A DNA stretch of 64,000 nt from CAWICD01 sp052267165 (GTDB taxonomy: Bacteria; Vulcanimicrobiota; Vulcanimicrobiia; Vulcanimicrobiales; Vulcanimicrobiaceae): positions 186,001 through 250,000 of the forward strand of contig JBKQHO010000013.1 in the NCBI GenBank assembly GCA_052267165.1, given 5' to 3'. The notes under the pieces are model-generated. The model ran no database searches, had not been told where the DNA came from, and saw only the letters and a program-made list of their open reading frames with translations. The position numbers and the translations under genes were made by a program. Below, piece by piece: positions 33,652-41,695 of the stretch. Within the stretch, counting starts at the first letter, position 1. The number at the start of each line of letters is the position of its first letter.

Positions 33652-36150
33652 ATGAACCGAGCGCATCTTGTTCCGCTTGCGCTGGCCTTCATCTCCGGAG
33701 TCGCGAGCGAGGTGCGGGGCTTCGCCCTTCCGGCCATCGGCGCAGGCGTCGCGCTCGCGCTGGTCGCACGTGCCGTACCGGTCGTCGTTCGTGCGAACCT
33801 GCTGGCGGCCCTCGCACTGGGCGTGCTCGCGACGCGCCTGTGGGGTAGCCCGCCGGCACTTGAGAGCCGCTCGCATCGCGGCGCGTTGCATGCCGTCCTG
33901 CTCGAGAGCCGGGCCGCGAACGGCGGGACCTTCGAGAGCATCGTCCGGCTCGATGACGGGACGCTCGCGGGTGGCAATCTTCCCTCTGCGCCCGCCGTCG
34001 GCGCCTCACTCGAGATGCGCGGCGCGCTCGCACCCTACGACGAGGCGCGCAATCCCGGCGAGCCGTCGCCACGCGAGCTGGCCGCCGACCGCGGGCTGGC
34101 GGCGCGTCTCGTCCACGCGCGGCTCGTACGGACAGGCCCGGTCGACGAGCGCGACCCGACGCTGTGGGTCGTGCGCGCTCGCGCCTGGGCCTCGGACCGG
34201 CTGCGCGAACGACTCGCAGAACCGTACGCCACGATCTTGGCAGGCGCGATGTGGGGCGAACGCGGCGCGCTGCCCCCCGACCTGCACGCGGAGTTCCAGG
34301 ACACCGGCACGATGCACGTGCTGGTCACCGCGGGCCTTCACCTTGGGGTGGTCGCGGCGCTAGCCGCCGGGCTGCTGAACGCGTGCGGCGCGGGCCGGAT
34401 CGGCTCGTCGCTGGGCGCCATCGCCGTCGTCTGGCTCTACGCGGCCTTCAGCGGTGCGCACCTCCCCTCATTGCGCGCGGCCACGATGGCGTCGTTCGCG
34501 TTGCTGGCGCGCGCCTCGGGACGTCAAGCCTTCTCCCCAAACGCCCTGGCCGCGGCCGCGATCGTGGTCGCGGCGCTGCGTCCGCTCTCGGTCACGTCGC
34601 TGTCGTTCGCGCTCTCGTTCTCGTGCGTCGCCGCGATCGTGCTGTTCGCCAAACCGATCGCGAGCGCGCTCGAGCGGCTGGCGCTGCCGGGTGTGGTCCG
34701 CGAAGCGGTCGCGCTGACATTGGCGACGCAACTCGGCACATGGCCGCTGACCGCCGCCGGGTTTCTGCTGATCGCGCCCTACGCGCCGCTGGCGAACGCC
34801 GCCGTCGTGCCCGTCGTCGGGGTGGCGATGCTGGTCGGCTTCGCGCAGTTGGCCGCGACGCCGCTGCCCTGGCTCGCGGCCGGGTTCGCCAACATCGAGA
34901 CCTCGTTGCTGATGTGGATCGTCGGCGTCGTGCGCGCGGTCGGCGCGTTGCCCGGCGCGCACATCCTCGCGACGCCGCCTCCGCCGTGGGCGATCGCCCT
35001 CTACGACGCCGCGTTGCTCGGCGCGGCCTGGCTGCTGGCGCACGCGCGGCCGCGGCTGGCGCTGACCGTGGGCGCGCTTGCGACGCTGATCTGCCTGGAA
35101 CCGCCGCGTCTGCCATCACACGACCTCGTCGTCACCGCAATCGATGTCGGGCAGGCCGACGGGCTGCTGATCCGAACCCCGCGCGGGCACGCGCTGATGG
35201 TCGACGCCGGCGGCAGGCTCGAGCGCGGACCGCCGGGCCAAAGCTCATCGAACGCAGAGGAAGTCGGCGAACGCATCGTCGTGCCGTTTCTTATCCGCGC
35301 CGGCTTCCATCATGTCGACGCAATCCTGATGTCGCACCCTCATGGCGATCATGTCGGCGGGGTCGCCCCCGTGCTGCGCGCGCTCGGGGCGGACGAGCTG
35401 GCCGACAGCGGGCAGTCCTATCCCGGCCACGCATATCACGACGCGCTCGACGCCGCCCGCGAGCGACACGTCCCGCTGCTCGAGCCGCGCGCGGGCGACG
35501 TCTGGCGCAGCGACGACGGGGTCACACTGCGCTTCTACGGGCCGGCCGAACCCTATCTCAGCGGGACGCGCAACGACGTCAACAACAACTCGCTCGTCTT
35601 CCGCCTGGAGTACGGCCGCTTCCGTATGCTCTTCACCGGCGACGCGGGCGCGGAGGCCGAGGATCGACTCTTGCGCAGCGGTGCCGACCTGCACGCGGAT
35701 GTGCTTAAGGTAGGTCACCACGGCTCAGCTTACGGCACCACACCCGGCTTCGTCGCGGCGGTCGCACCGGCAGCTGCGGTCGTCTCGGTCGGCCGCGACA
35801 ACCTCTTCGGCCACCCCGCGCCGGCGACGCTAGCCACGCTCGAAGCGGCCGGCGCGCACGTCTACCGCACCGACCGCGACGGCGCCGTCACCGTCGAGAG
35901 CGACGGCACCAACTTTAGCGTCACGCCCTTTCTGAAGGGCACGACGCCCGCGCAGCTGATCGCGACCACCCGCGTGAAACTAGCATCGTCAGCGTCTTCG
36001 ACGAACACGACGTTAACGCGGCTGGTCCCGGCCGGTGCAACCGCGCTGCAAGGGCTCGCGTTCCAGGGAGTAGCGTGCGTAGCAGCCGAAGACGCGTGCG
36101 GGACTACGAGACCGGCATCGCCGGCGACCGAGGATAGCAGAGACCGATGA
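33652..36150 (+). CDS. comEC: DNA uptake channel ComEC/Rec2
   Basis: 832 residues. Inner-membrane channel that imports single-stranded DNA in natural transformation. N-terminal OB-fold-like part (VRLDDGTLAGGNLP), then the Competence domain with about ten membrane segments starting near LAGAMWGERGALPPDLHAEFQDTGTMHVLVTAGLHLGVV, and a C-terminal metallo-beta-lactamase domain: VTAIDVGQADGLLIRTPRG, MSHPHGDHVGG, MLFTGDAGAEAE, VLKVGHHGSAYGT. The order and length are standard. The ATG at 33652 is chosen over an upstream in-frame ATG inside the divergent epimerase. Followed by a coupled 56-codon ORF. Confidence 0.95.
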   Translation: MNRAHLVPLALAFISGVASEVRGFALPAIGAGVALALVARAVPVVVRANLLAALALGVLATRLWGSPPALESRSHRGALHAVLLESRAANGGTFESIVRLDDGTLAGGNLPSAPAVGASLEMRGALAPYDEARNPGEPSPRELAADRGLAARLVHARLVRTGPVDERDPTLWVVRARAWASDRLRERLAEPYATILAGAMWGERGALPPDLHAEFQDTGTMHVLVTAGLHLGVVAALAAGLLNACGAGRIGSSLGAIAVVWLYAAFSGAHLPSLRAATMASFALLARASGRQAFSPNALAAAAIVVAALRPLSVTSLSFALSFSCVAAIVLFAKPIASALERLALPGVVREAVALTLATQLGTWPLTAAGFLLIAPYAPLANAAVVPVVGVAMLVGFAQLAATPLPWLAAGFANIETSLLMWIVGVVRAVGALPGAHILATPPPPWAIALYDAALLGAAWLLAHARPRLALTVGALATLICLEPPRLPSHDLVVTAIDVGQADGLLIRTPRGHALMVDAGGRLERGPPGQSSSNAEEVGERIVVPFLIRAGFHHVDAILMSHPHGDHVGGVAPVLRALGADELADSGQSYPGHAYHDALDAARERHVPLLEPRAGDVWRSDDGVTLRFYGPAEPYLSGTRNDVNNNSLVFRLEYGRFRMLFTGDAGAEAEDRLLRSGADLHADVLKVGHHGSAYGTTPGFVAAVAPAAAVVSVGRDNLFGHPAPATLATLEAAGAHVYRTDRDGAVTVESDGTNFSVTPFLKGTTPAQLIATTRVKLASSASSTNTTLTRLVPAGATALQGLAFQGVACVAAEDACGTTRPASPATEDSRDR

Positions 36151-36317
36151 GCCAGCTCAAGGACATGCAGACCCTCGCCCCCGAGTACGTGAAGTTCTTG
36201 TTGGGTGGGTCGGGTGCGCGTGCCTCGACAAACGGGAACGGTGCGCTCTCGCGCAAGCGGAACGTCGCGTCCGCCGACAGCCCCGCTGCCCGCCTCGACC
36301 GCATCCTCAAGGCCTAG
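36147..36317 (+). CDS. 56-residue protein coupled to comEC
   Basis: The ATG overlaps the comEC stop (ATGA). The product starts MSQLKDMQTLAPEYVKFLLG and ends AARLDRILKA, with a Gly/Ser/Asn-rich centre (GGSGARASTNGNGALS). No membrane segment. The beginning and end look like real helices, and the overlap mirrors the other coupled genes in this genome. No family recognised; expression is plausible, function unknown. Confidence 0.5.
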   Translation: MSQLKDMQTLAPEYVKFLLGGSGARASTNGNGALSRKRNVASADSPAARLDRILKA

Positions 36318-36341
36318 CCGCCTTCGGGCCGTTCCCGGCCC

Positions 36342-37361
36342 TCATGTCTGCGGGTCTAGCACGAGCGCAAGATTCGCGGCCAGTGCCTCGATGACGTTTT
36401 GCGCCTGCGGCGGAAATCGCTCGGCATTCTTGCGGTCGAAGACCAGCACGCCGAGGGCCCTGTCGCCGCCTTCGACCTCGCGCGTGATCGGCGTGACGTA
36501 GATGCCTTTGAAATCCTCGGGGTCGTTGCCGCGCCGAACGTAGCCGGGGTAGCTGGCACCGTCGTCCGTGTTGATCGACTGCTGGTCCTCCGCGACGATG
36601 CCGACGAGGCCCTCACCGACTCTGAAGGGCCGCATCCGATGCTCCGGGAGTTCCTCGCTGCTGTAAAAAAGCCCGACGAGGTCGGGCGGCTCCGGATCGC
36701 GCTCGATCAGCCACACGGAGAAGCGCCTCACCTCGTCTTTCGTTCCGATCCAGTCGAGCGCCTCATGCCCGCGCTCGGCCACGAAGCGGGTCACGAGCTT
36801 CTTCCAAACCTCGCGATGCTCGTCCGAGTCGTCGTAAAGCTCCTTTTGGCGCAAGATATTGCTCGTCGTGCGTTGCCAGTTCTTCAAGAGTTCGGTCGCG
36901 TCGAAGGTGACCTTGACTGCGTCGCGCTTCAATTCCGCGAGCGTCACGCTCACGCCGAACGCGGTGAAGCCTTTGAGCGACGGCAACAGGAACGCGATAA
37001 TGAGCAGCGCGATCCAGGCCAGCGACGTCAGGTCGAGCGTCGGAATCCACGACTCGCCGACGGCCAGCGAAACGAACACCGAGTGCCCGACGAGCCCGAC
37101 GATGCCGACGACGAGCAGCACGTCGGAAGCGGCTCTGATCCCCGGGATCGATTTGTCGTCCTCGCGCTCGCGGGCCGAGCCCGTCTCGCGTGCCAGGAAG
37201 CGGAAGCCTGCGAGGGCCAGCGCGAGGATGACGGCGACTGCGAAGAGCTCCCACGTCAGGTGCGCATCGGCGGGACCTGCATACGTCCCGTGCGGCCCCA
37301 AAGGCACGTCCGGCACCGGCGTCGTCTCTGCAGGCACGCCCCCGTCTTCGAGGAGCCGCAT
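36342..37361 (-). CDS. Membrane-anchored GAF-like sensor protein
   Basis: 339 residues. Three hydrophobic segments lie in the first 130 residues (LFAVAVILALALAGFRFLA, VLLVVGIVGLVGHSVFVSLAV, LAWIALLIIAFLLPSL). A helical connector (LKRDAVKVTFDATELLKNW) leads to a C-terminal GAF-type domain: RPFRVGEGLVGIVAEDQQSINTDD, KGIYVTPITREVEGGDRALGVLVFDRKNAERFPPQAQNVIEALAANLALVL. GAF domains bind small molecules or act in signalling; no kinase, cyclase or DNA-binding output is attached, so the partner must be encoded elsewhere. Upstream neighbour is convergent with comEC. Confidence 0.75.
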   Translation of the reverse strand: MRLLEDGGVPAETTPVPDVPLGPHGTYAGPADAHLTWELFAVAVILALALAGFRFLARETGSAREREDDKSIPGIRAASDVLLVVGIVGLVGHSVFVSLAVGESWIPTLDLTSLAWIALLIIAFLLPSLKGFTAFGVSVTLAELKRDAVKVTFDATELLKNWQRTTSNILRQKELYDDSDEHREVWKKLVTRFVAERGHEALDWIGTKDEVRRFSVWLIERDPEPPDLVGLFYSSEELPEHRMRPFRVGEGLVGIVAEDQQSINTDDGASYPGYVRRGNDPEDFKGIYVTPITREVEGGDRALGVLVFDRKNAERFPPQAQNVIEALAANLALVLDPQT

Positions 37362-37401
37362 GGCCTAGCCTCGGCCGAAACGCGCCTGCGACGGGCGCGC
37401 G

Positions 37402-38253
37402 CTATGCGAACTCATAGCCGGCTCGCAGCAAGCGGCCGCGCCAAACGGTTACGGCGCCTTCCGGCGGACGCCATTCCACCTCGCCTTCCATCGGCACCAT
37501 CATTCCCGCGATCCGGCGGTATTCGCGAAGGCGCCCGGCCCACGGGGTCAGCACGAGCGCGCCGCCGGCCTCGCGGTAGCGCAAGGTCGAAACGCGCTCG
37601 ATCTCACCACCGGCGCCGAACTCCACGTCGAGCGAGGCGCCTTGCTCGCCGTCACGCAACATCACGCGCGCTGACCGCTCGCCGAGCGACTCCCAGCGCA
37701 GGTTCTTACTCGGGAGCAACGCCGTCGGCAGCCACGCCGATTCCGCCAGATAGCGCGCGAGCGAAGCCGACGCGAGCTGCGGAGAAGGGCCGATCTCGGC
37801 AACCGTAATGAGGCCGCCCAGCTTCGCGACCGAAGCGCCGCCCGCATCGAAATAGCTGTCACGCACCCGCAGCCGAAAGAGCGGCGCGTCGACATTGGCG
37901 TCCCACACGAAGCCCGGCGGCCGCACCGACAAGTGCTCGACCGAAGTGAAGCGCATCCAGGCTGCGGCCGCGTTCTCGCGCAATTCGCCCGCATGGCGCA
38001 GCTGTGCCCGCCGGATTCGCGACTGGCCGGGCAACAGCGCGAACTGGAAGTAGCGCACGACCGGCTCCGGCAAGCCCGTCAAGTCGTCGCGCGAATAGGC
38101 CGGCTCCGATTCCCTGCTTTCACTGCGACGCAAGCGCGCGACGCTTTCGCCCGTCTCGCGCTTCCAGCGCTGCGCGCCGAGCGCCCAGGTCGCGACCGTC
38201 GTCGCCGCGACGCCGCCGAGCAACCCCGCGACGACCTGCGTCCGTCGTTGCAA
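37402..38253 (-). CDS. DUF6544-like protein
   Basis: 283 residues with an N-terminal hydrophobic anchor (VVAGLLGGVAATTVATWAL). The rest follows the DUF6544/DUF6920 pattern: LPEPVVRYFQFALLPGQSRIRRAQLRHAG, AAAAWMRFTSVEHLSVRPPGFVWDANV, YFDAGGASVAKLGGLITVAE, LARYLAESAWLPTALLPS, TVWRGRLLRAGYEF at the end. Family function is not established; a lipid-binding-like fold has been suggested from shape only. Membrane-attached, bulk probably outside the cytosol. Confidence 0.8.
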   Translation of the reverse strand: MQRRTQVVAGLLGGVAATTVATWALGAQRWKRETGESVARLRRSESRESEPAYSRDDLTGLPEPVVRYFQFALLPGQSRIRRAQLRHAGELRENAAAAWMRFTSVEHLSVRPPGFVWDANVDAPLFRLRVRDSYFDAGGASVAKLGGLITVAEIGPSPQLASASLARYLAESAWLPTALLPSKNLRWESLGERSARVMLRDGEQGASLDVEFGAGGEIERVSTLRYREAGGALVLTPWAGRLREYRRIAGMMVPMEGEVEWRPPEGAVTVWRGRLLRAGYEFA

Positions 38254-38332
38254 TCGATCCTCCTACGCGGCCCACCGCGAGATCGTTGCTCCGCTGCGGC
38301 GCTGCGCTCATACAGCTTTAGGAACGAGCGCC

Positions 38333-38569
38333 TCAACCCTGCCCGAGATTGATCCGGCCGAAGAGCATCGCGCGCGGGACGCTCGGCGCGCCGCGAATCC
38401 TATGGCGCAGTGTGCGTTGCGCTGCAAACCCCGCTTCGCGCGCAAGCGCGAGCGCCGCTTCGTCGTTCGAAGGGACGAACAGCTTGAGCTCTGCTCTGCC
38501 CATCAGCCGCGCGATCCCCGCGGCGAGCAGCGCGCGTGCCGCGGCGGCGTCGCCAGCGACCCATGGGCC
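38333..38569 (-). pseudogene. C-terminal remnant of a GNAT acetyltransferase
   Basis: The minus frame starting at GPWVAGDAAAARALLAAG and continuing LFVPSNDEAALALAREAGF and FGRINLGQG is the final acetyltransferase unit of YitH-like double-GNAT proteins (PF18014 type). Homology stops abruptly near 38570, where the truncated tnpB begins on the other strand, and the first two thirds of the enzyme are missing. The simplest reading is disruption by, or deletion with, the transposon. Confidence 0.7.
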
Positions 38570-38594
38570 GGAGCAGCGGATCGCAGCCTGGCGT

Positions 38595-39716
38595 ATGCAG
38601 CGCACGAGCGTTGGGTTCGTGGAACAATGCCGGGAGCTGACGGCGCTTCGAGCATATGATGAGCAGTATGCGGCGCTCAACTGCCATTCCGAGCAGGTCA
38701 CGTTGAAGCGGCTCGATCTTGCGTTCCAGGCGTTCTTCCGCCGGGTGAAGTCCGGCCAGACGGCTGGGTTTCCGCGCTTTAGGTCCTTCGTGCGATTCTC
38801 GGGCTGGGGATACAAAGACGATGGATTCAAGTTCACGCCCGGAAACGGGGATCAGCACGGACGGCTGAATCTTACGGGCGTTGGCACGATAGCGGTGCGT
38901 GGCCGAGCTCGGACGCCTGGCGAGGTGCGGACCTGCGAGATTCAATATAAGGCGGGTCGCTGGTACGCCTCGCTTTCGATCCTGTGCGAGCCGGAGAGCA
39001 AGGGCGGTGCGGCCGCGGTTGGGATGGATTGGGGCGTCGAGACGTTCGCCACGCTCGCGCGAGAAAACGGCGGCTTTGAGGCCATTGATAACCCACGCTT
39101 CTTCAAGCGGCACGCGGCCTCAGTAGCGCGAGCGCAGCGGCGCCTTGACGACGTGCCCGAGAAAGACGCGATCGGCCGGCCGCTCAACGCAAAAGACCCG
39201 ATGCGGATCGAAGCGCAGCGCGCGCTGGGCCGGGCGAAGGCGCACGAGGCGAACGCGCGCAAGGTTTTTCTGCATCAGAGATCGGCCCAGCTCGTCGCCC
39301 AGTCCGGATTGATCGCCGCTGAAGAGCTCGCGGTCAAGAACATGGTTCGCTCGGCGAAGGGGACCGCCGAGCAACCCGGCAAGAACGTCGTTCAGAAGGC
39401 CGGGCTCAACCGCGAGATACTCGCAACGTCCCCCTCGCTCTTGAATTCGATGCTGCGATGCAAAGCGGAAGAAGCTGGGTCGCTGTTCATCGAGACGCCC
39501 ACGAAGAAGCTCAAGCCTTCGCAGCGATGCTCGGATCGCGGCCGTCTGCCGAAAACGAAGACGGCCCTCTCTGAGCGGCAACACGTCTGCGAGTGCGGTT
39601 GCGCGCTGTCCCGTGACGAGAACGGCGCGCGAAATAATCTCGTGTGGGCGCTCACGCACCTTGGTCGGGAACCGGCCGGAAACGCCATCCCAGAGGCAAC
39701 GCCTTGGGTGGCGTAG
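38595..39716 (+). CDS. tnpB: TnpB-family RNA-guided nuclease, N-terminally truncated
   Basis: 373 residues from the ATG at 38595; open frame extends further upstream but is GNAT shadow. The visible protein starts at the family's second helix (EQCRELTALRAYDEQYAAL) and so lacks about 45 N-terminal residues. The helix QATL-like RLDLAFQAFFRRVKSGQTAGFPRF, RuvC Asp in VGMDWGVETF, Glu in IAAEELAVKN and Asp in SRDENGARNN are all present. The zinc finger is damaged: the first pair reads CSDR instead of CxxC while the second (CECGC) is intact. A 56-bp internal piece recurs at 40626. Catalytically possible on paper, but probably dead. Confidence 0.8.
   Translation: MQRTSVGFVEQCRELTALRAYDEQYAALNCHSEQVTLKRLDLAFQAFFRRVKSGQTAGFPRFRSFVRFSGWGYKDDGFKFTPGNGDQHGRLNLTGVGTIAVRGRARTPGEVRTCEIQYKAGRWYASLSILCEPESKGGAAAVGMDWGVETFATLARENGGFEAIDNPRFFKRHAASVARAQRRLDDVPEKDAIGRPLNAKDPMRIEAQRALGRAKAHEANARKVFLHQRSAQLVAQSGLIAAEELAVKNMVRSAKGTAEQPGKNVVQKAGLNREILATSPSLLNSMLRCKAEEAGSLFIETPTKKLKPSQRCSDRGRLPKTKTALSERQHVCECGCALSRDENGARNNLVWALTHLGREPAGNAIPEATPWVA
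39202..39257 (+). repeat. Copy 1 of a 56-bp duplicated segment (inside tnpB)
   Basis: Matches 40626-40681 at 54 of 56 positions, same orientation, 1.42 kb apart. Encodes RIEAQRALGRAKAHEANA here, a coiled segment of TnpB. Similarity stops sharply on both sides. Confidence 0.9.
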
Positions 39717-39764
39717 TTCATGCTCCACGTAGGGTTGGAGCGGAAAGCGCCTGAAGCCACGCCG
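39600..39764 (+). ncRNA. Candidate omega-RNA/right-end region of the TnpB element
   Basis: TnpB guide RNAs are known to overlap the 3' end of tnpB and run to the element's right end, with the guide taken from flanking DNA. The GC-rich sequence 39680-39764 has local dyads such as GGCGTAG/CTCCACGTAGGGTTGGAG and ends at the SDR start codon. No covariance evidence is available, so this is placed by position only. Confidence 0.25.
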
Positions 39765-40508
39765 ATGCAGACGCTTATCGTTACCGGAGGCTCGCGCGGA
39801 ATAGGCGCGGCCATCGCACGGCTGGGGGCGGCGCGCGGCTACGCCGTCGCCGTCAACTATCAAACCGACGAAACCGGCGCGACCAGCCTCGTGCGCACGA
39901 TCGAAGCGTCCGGCGGGCGAGCGACCGCAGTCCGCGCCGACGTGGCCGACGAGAACGCGGTCGTCGAGCTCTTTGTAACCGCGGAACGAGAGCTCGGCAC
40001 GGTCGGCGCCCTGGTGAACAACGCCGGAATCACCGGCAACTTTGGCCGGCTCGAGGCGTTGCGCGCGGACGATTTGGCGCGCGTCCTGGCCGTCAACGTC
40101 GCCGGGACGCTGCTCTGCGCGCGCGAGGCCGTGCGGCGCATGTCGAAGCGGCGCGGCGGCGGGGGCGGAGCGATCGTCAACATCTCGTCGCTCGCCGCTA
40201 AACTGGGCGGGGGCGGCGAGTGGATCCACTACGCGGCGACCAAAGGCGCGATCGACGCGTTCACGGTCGGGCTTGCACGCGAGGTCGCCGGTGACGGCAT
40301 CCGCGTCAACGCGGTCGCGCCGGGCCTGATCGCGACCGGCTTGCACGCCGCAGCGGGTGCGCCCGACCGCCTCGAGCGGCTCAGTCCGGGCATCCCCCTG
40401 CAGCGGCCCGGCTCGTCCGAAGAGGTGGCCGAGGCGGTCCTGTGGCTGCTCTCGCCGGCAGCATCCTACGTGACCGGCGCCATCCTTCCGGTCGGCGGCG
40501 GCCGATGA
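39765..40508 (+). CDS. SDR-family oxidoreductase
   Basis: 247 residues from the ATG at 39765; a 15-codon upstream extension belongs to the transposon end. TLIVTGGSRGIGAAIARLG, VNNAGITGNFGRLEALRADD, VNISSLAAKLGGGGEWIHYAATKGAIDAF (SxxxYxxxK), VRVNAVAPGLIATGLH-type and ASYVTGAILPVGGG make a classical SDR of the glucose-dehydrogenase/FabG-like branch. Substrate unknown. Its original upstream region has been replaced by the tnpB element, so its promoter may now lie inside or at the end of that element. Stop overlaps the next start (ATGA). Confidence 0.88.
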   Translation: MQTLIVTGGSRGIGAAIARLGAARGYAVAVNYQTDETGATSLVRTIEASGGRATAVRADVADENAVVELFVTAERELGTVGALVNNAGITGNFGRLEALRADDLARVLAVNVAGTLLCAREAVRRMSKRRGGGGGAIVNISSLAAKLGGGGEWIHYAATKGAIDAFTVGLAREVAGDGIRVNAVAPGLIATGLHAAAGAPDRLERLSPGIPLQRPGSSEEVAEAVLWLLSPAASYVTGAILPVGGGR

Positions 40509-40867
40509 CTCGAGGCGGTCGCAAACCGCTATCGCGGTTCCTTGCAGTTGCCGCGTATTTGCTCGTCGTGCCGTTTTTCGGCACGCCCGTCGCGGCCCAA
40601 ACGCGCGCCGCGACGCTCGTCTTGGTGCGGATCGAAGCGAAGCGCGCGCTGGGCCGGGCGAAGGCGCACGAGGCGAATGCGCTGGCCGATGCGGTCAAGC
40701 GCGCCGGACACGACGCCGCGCCGCTGACGTTCAGCGCGAAGAAGGACGGCGTTTTCCGAACGGTCTCGATCGACTATCACGGCGGCCTGCATTATCCGCA
40801 CCTCGAGCGGGTCGCCGGCACCCCGACCGCCTCAGCGCGCTGCTCGCGCCGCAAGCGAGCCCGCTGA
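40505..40867 (+). CDS. Small exported protein containing a tnpB-derived segment
   Basis: 120 residues; ATG overlaps the SDR stop. Signal peptide (basic MTRGGRKPLSR, hydrophobic FLAVAAYLLVVPFFG, cleavage near VAAQ). The mature part contains RIEAKRALGRAKAHEANA, whose DNA is a near copy of tnpB 39202-39257, then a strand-rich segment (FRTVSIDYHGGLHYPHLERVAG). The end (RCSRRKRAR) is odd; another frame gives DRLSALLAPQASPLTARG and a stop at 40919-40921, so a frameshift near 40830 is possible. Possibly a damaged gene. Confidence 0.45.
   Translation: MTRGGRKPLSRFLAVAAYLLVVPFFGTPVAAQTRAATLVLVRIEAKRALGRAKAHEANALADAVKRAGHDAAPLTFSAKKDGVFRTVSIDYHGGLHYPHLERVAGTPTASARCSRRKRAR
40626..40681 (+). repeat. Copy 2 of the 56-bp tnpB segment
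   Basis: 54 of 56 bases identical to 39202-39257, in the same orientation and in frame with the exported-protein gene. The two differences are A/C at the sixth codon's Gln/Lys change and a silent T/C near the end. Confidence 0.9.
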
Positions 40868-40912
40868 CGGCGCGCGGCAGGCGCCGCTTCGGCGCCCGCA
40901 GCAACATGCCGC

Positions 40913-41605
40913 ATGCCTGAACTGACAGACGAAGACCGCGGCAAACGCGAGGTCGCGTACCACGCCGTCGACACGCTGGTGAGCGACGGTACGTGCATTG
41001 GCCTCGGAACCGGCTCGACGGCCTATTGGGCCATCGTGCGCGCCGGCGAGCTCGTCGCCAAAGGCTGGAGCCTGCGTGCCGTCGCTACCTCAGCCGAGAC
41101 CGAGCGGCTCTGTCGCGAGCACGGAATCCCCCTCGTCGAGCTGATGGCCGAGCCGGTCGACGTCGCCATCGACGGCGCCGACGAGACCGCGCCCGACTTC
41201 TCGCTGATCAAGGGCGGGGGCGGCGCGCTCTTCCGCGAGAAAGCCGTGGCGCTGGTCGCCAAGCAATTCGTGGTCGTCGTCACCGAGCGCAAGCTGGTGA
41301 GCACGCTCGGCGCATTTCCTTTACCCGTCGAGGTCGTACCCTTTGCGGCCGGGTACGTCGCGCGCCAGCTCGAGCAGTTGTGCCCGAAAGTCACGCCGCG
41401 CGCGCACGAGGGCGTCCAGTTCGTCACCGATAACGGCAACGCGATCCTCGACTGCGCCTTCGGCTCCATCCACGATCCCGGCGCACTCGACGCGCACGTG
41501 CGCAGGATCCACGGGGTGGTCGCGACCGGGCTCTTCGTCGGCCTCGCGAGCCACGTGCTCGTCGCCACCGGCCACGGGGTCGAGGCGTTGACGAAGCGGG
41601 CTTAA
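40913..41605 (+). CDS. rpiA: Ribose-5-phosphate isomerase A
   Basis: 230 residues. Interconverts ribose 5-phosphate and ribulose 5-phosphate in the pentose phosphate pathway. IGLGTGSTAYWAI, ATSAETERLCREHGIPL, VDVAIDGADETAPDFSLIKGGGGALFREKAVA (catalytic Asp/Glu and Lys), VVVVTERKLVSTLGAFPLPVEV and FVTDNGNAILDCAFGSI are the standard motifs. ATG at 40913, 46 bp after the preceding gene. Complete and of normal length. Confidence 0.96.
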   Translation: MPELTDEDRGKREVAYHAVDTLVSDGTCIGLGTGSTAYWAIVRAGELVAKGWSLRAVATSAETERLCREHGIPLVELMAEPVDVAIDGADETAPDFSLIKGGGGALFREKAVALVAKQFVVVVTERKLVSTLGAFPLPVEVVPFAAGYVARQLEQLCPKVTPRAHEGVQFVTDNGNAILDCAFGSIHDPGALDAHVRRIHGVVATGLFVGLASHVLVATGHGVEALTKRA

Positions 41606-41695
41606 GCGCCTCGCAAGGAGTGCATGACCTCCGCTTAAGGTTGGCTGTCTAGCCTGGAGCTACGGTCGCTCGCTTTGCTAGACGGGAGCCATCCT

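Larger units (their letters stand above)
38580..39764 (+). mobile_element. Degenerate IS200/IS605-group (TnpB) element
   Basis: A tnpB reading frame without its first 45 or so codons and without a tnpA neighbour. The left edge cuts a GNAT gene; the right edge is taken just before the SDR ATG at 39765, because the codons in between (reading ERKAPEATP in one frame) resemble the conserved right end seen after other tnpB genes. No target duplication is expected for this group. Boundaries are approximate. Confidence 0.6.

Noticed and set aside
41622..41636. Four-codon ORF (MTSA) with AAGGAG upstream of the phosphoesterase
   Set aside because: Could be a leader peptide but is too short to separate from chance, and no regulatory structure supports it apart from a 7-bp dyad GTCTAGC/GCTAGAC.
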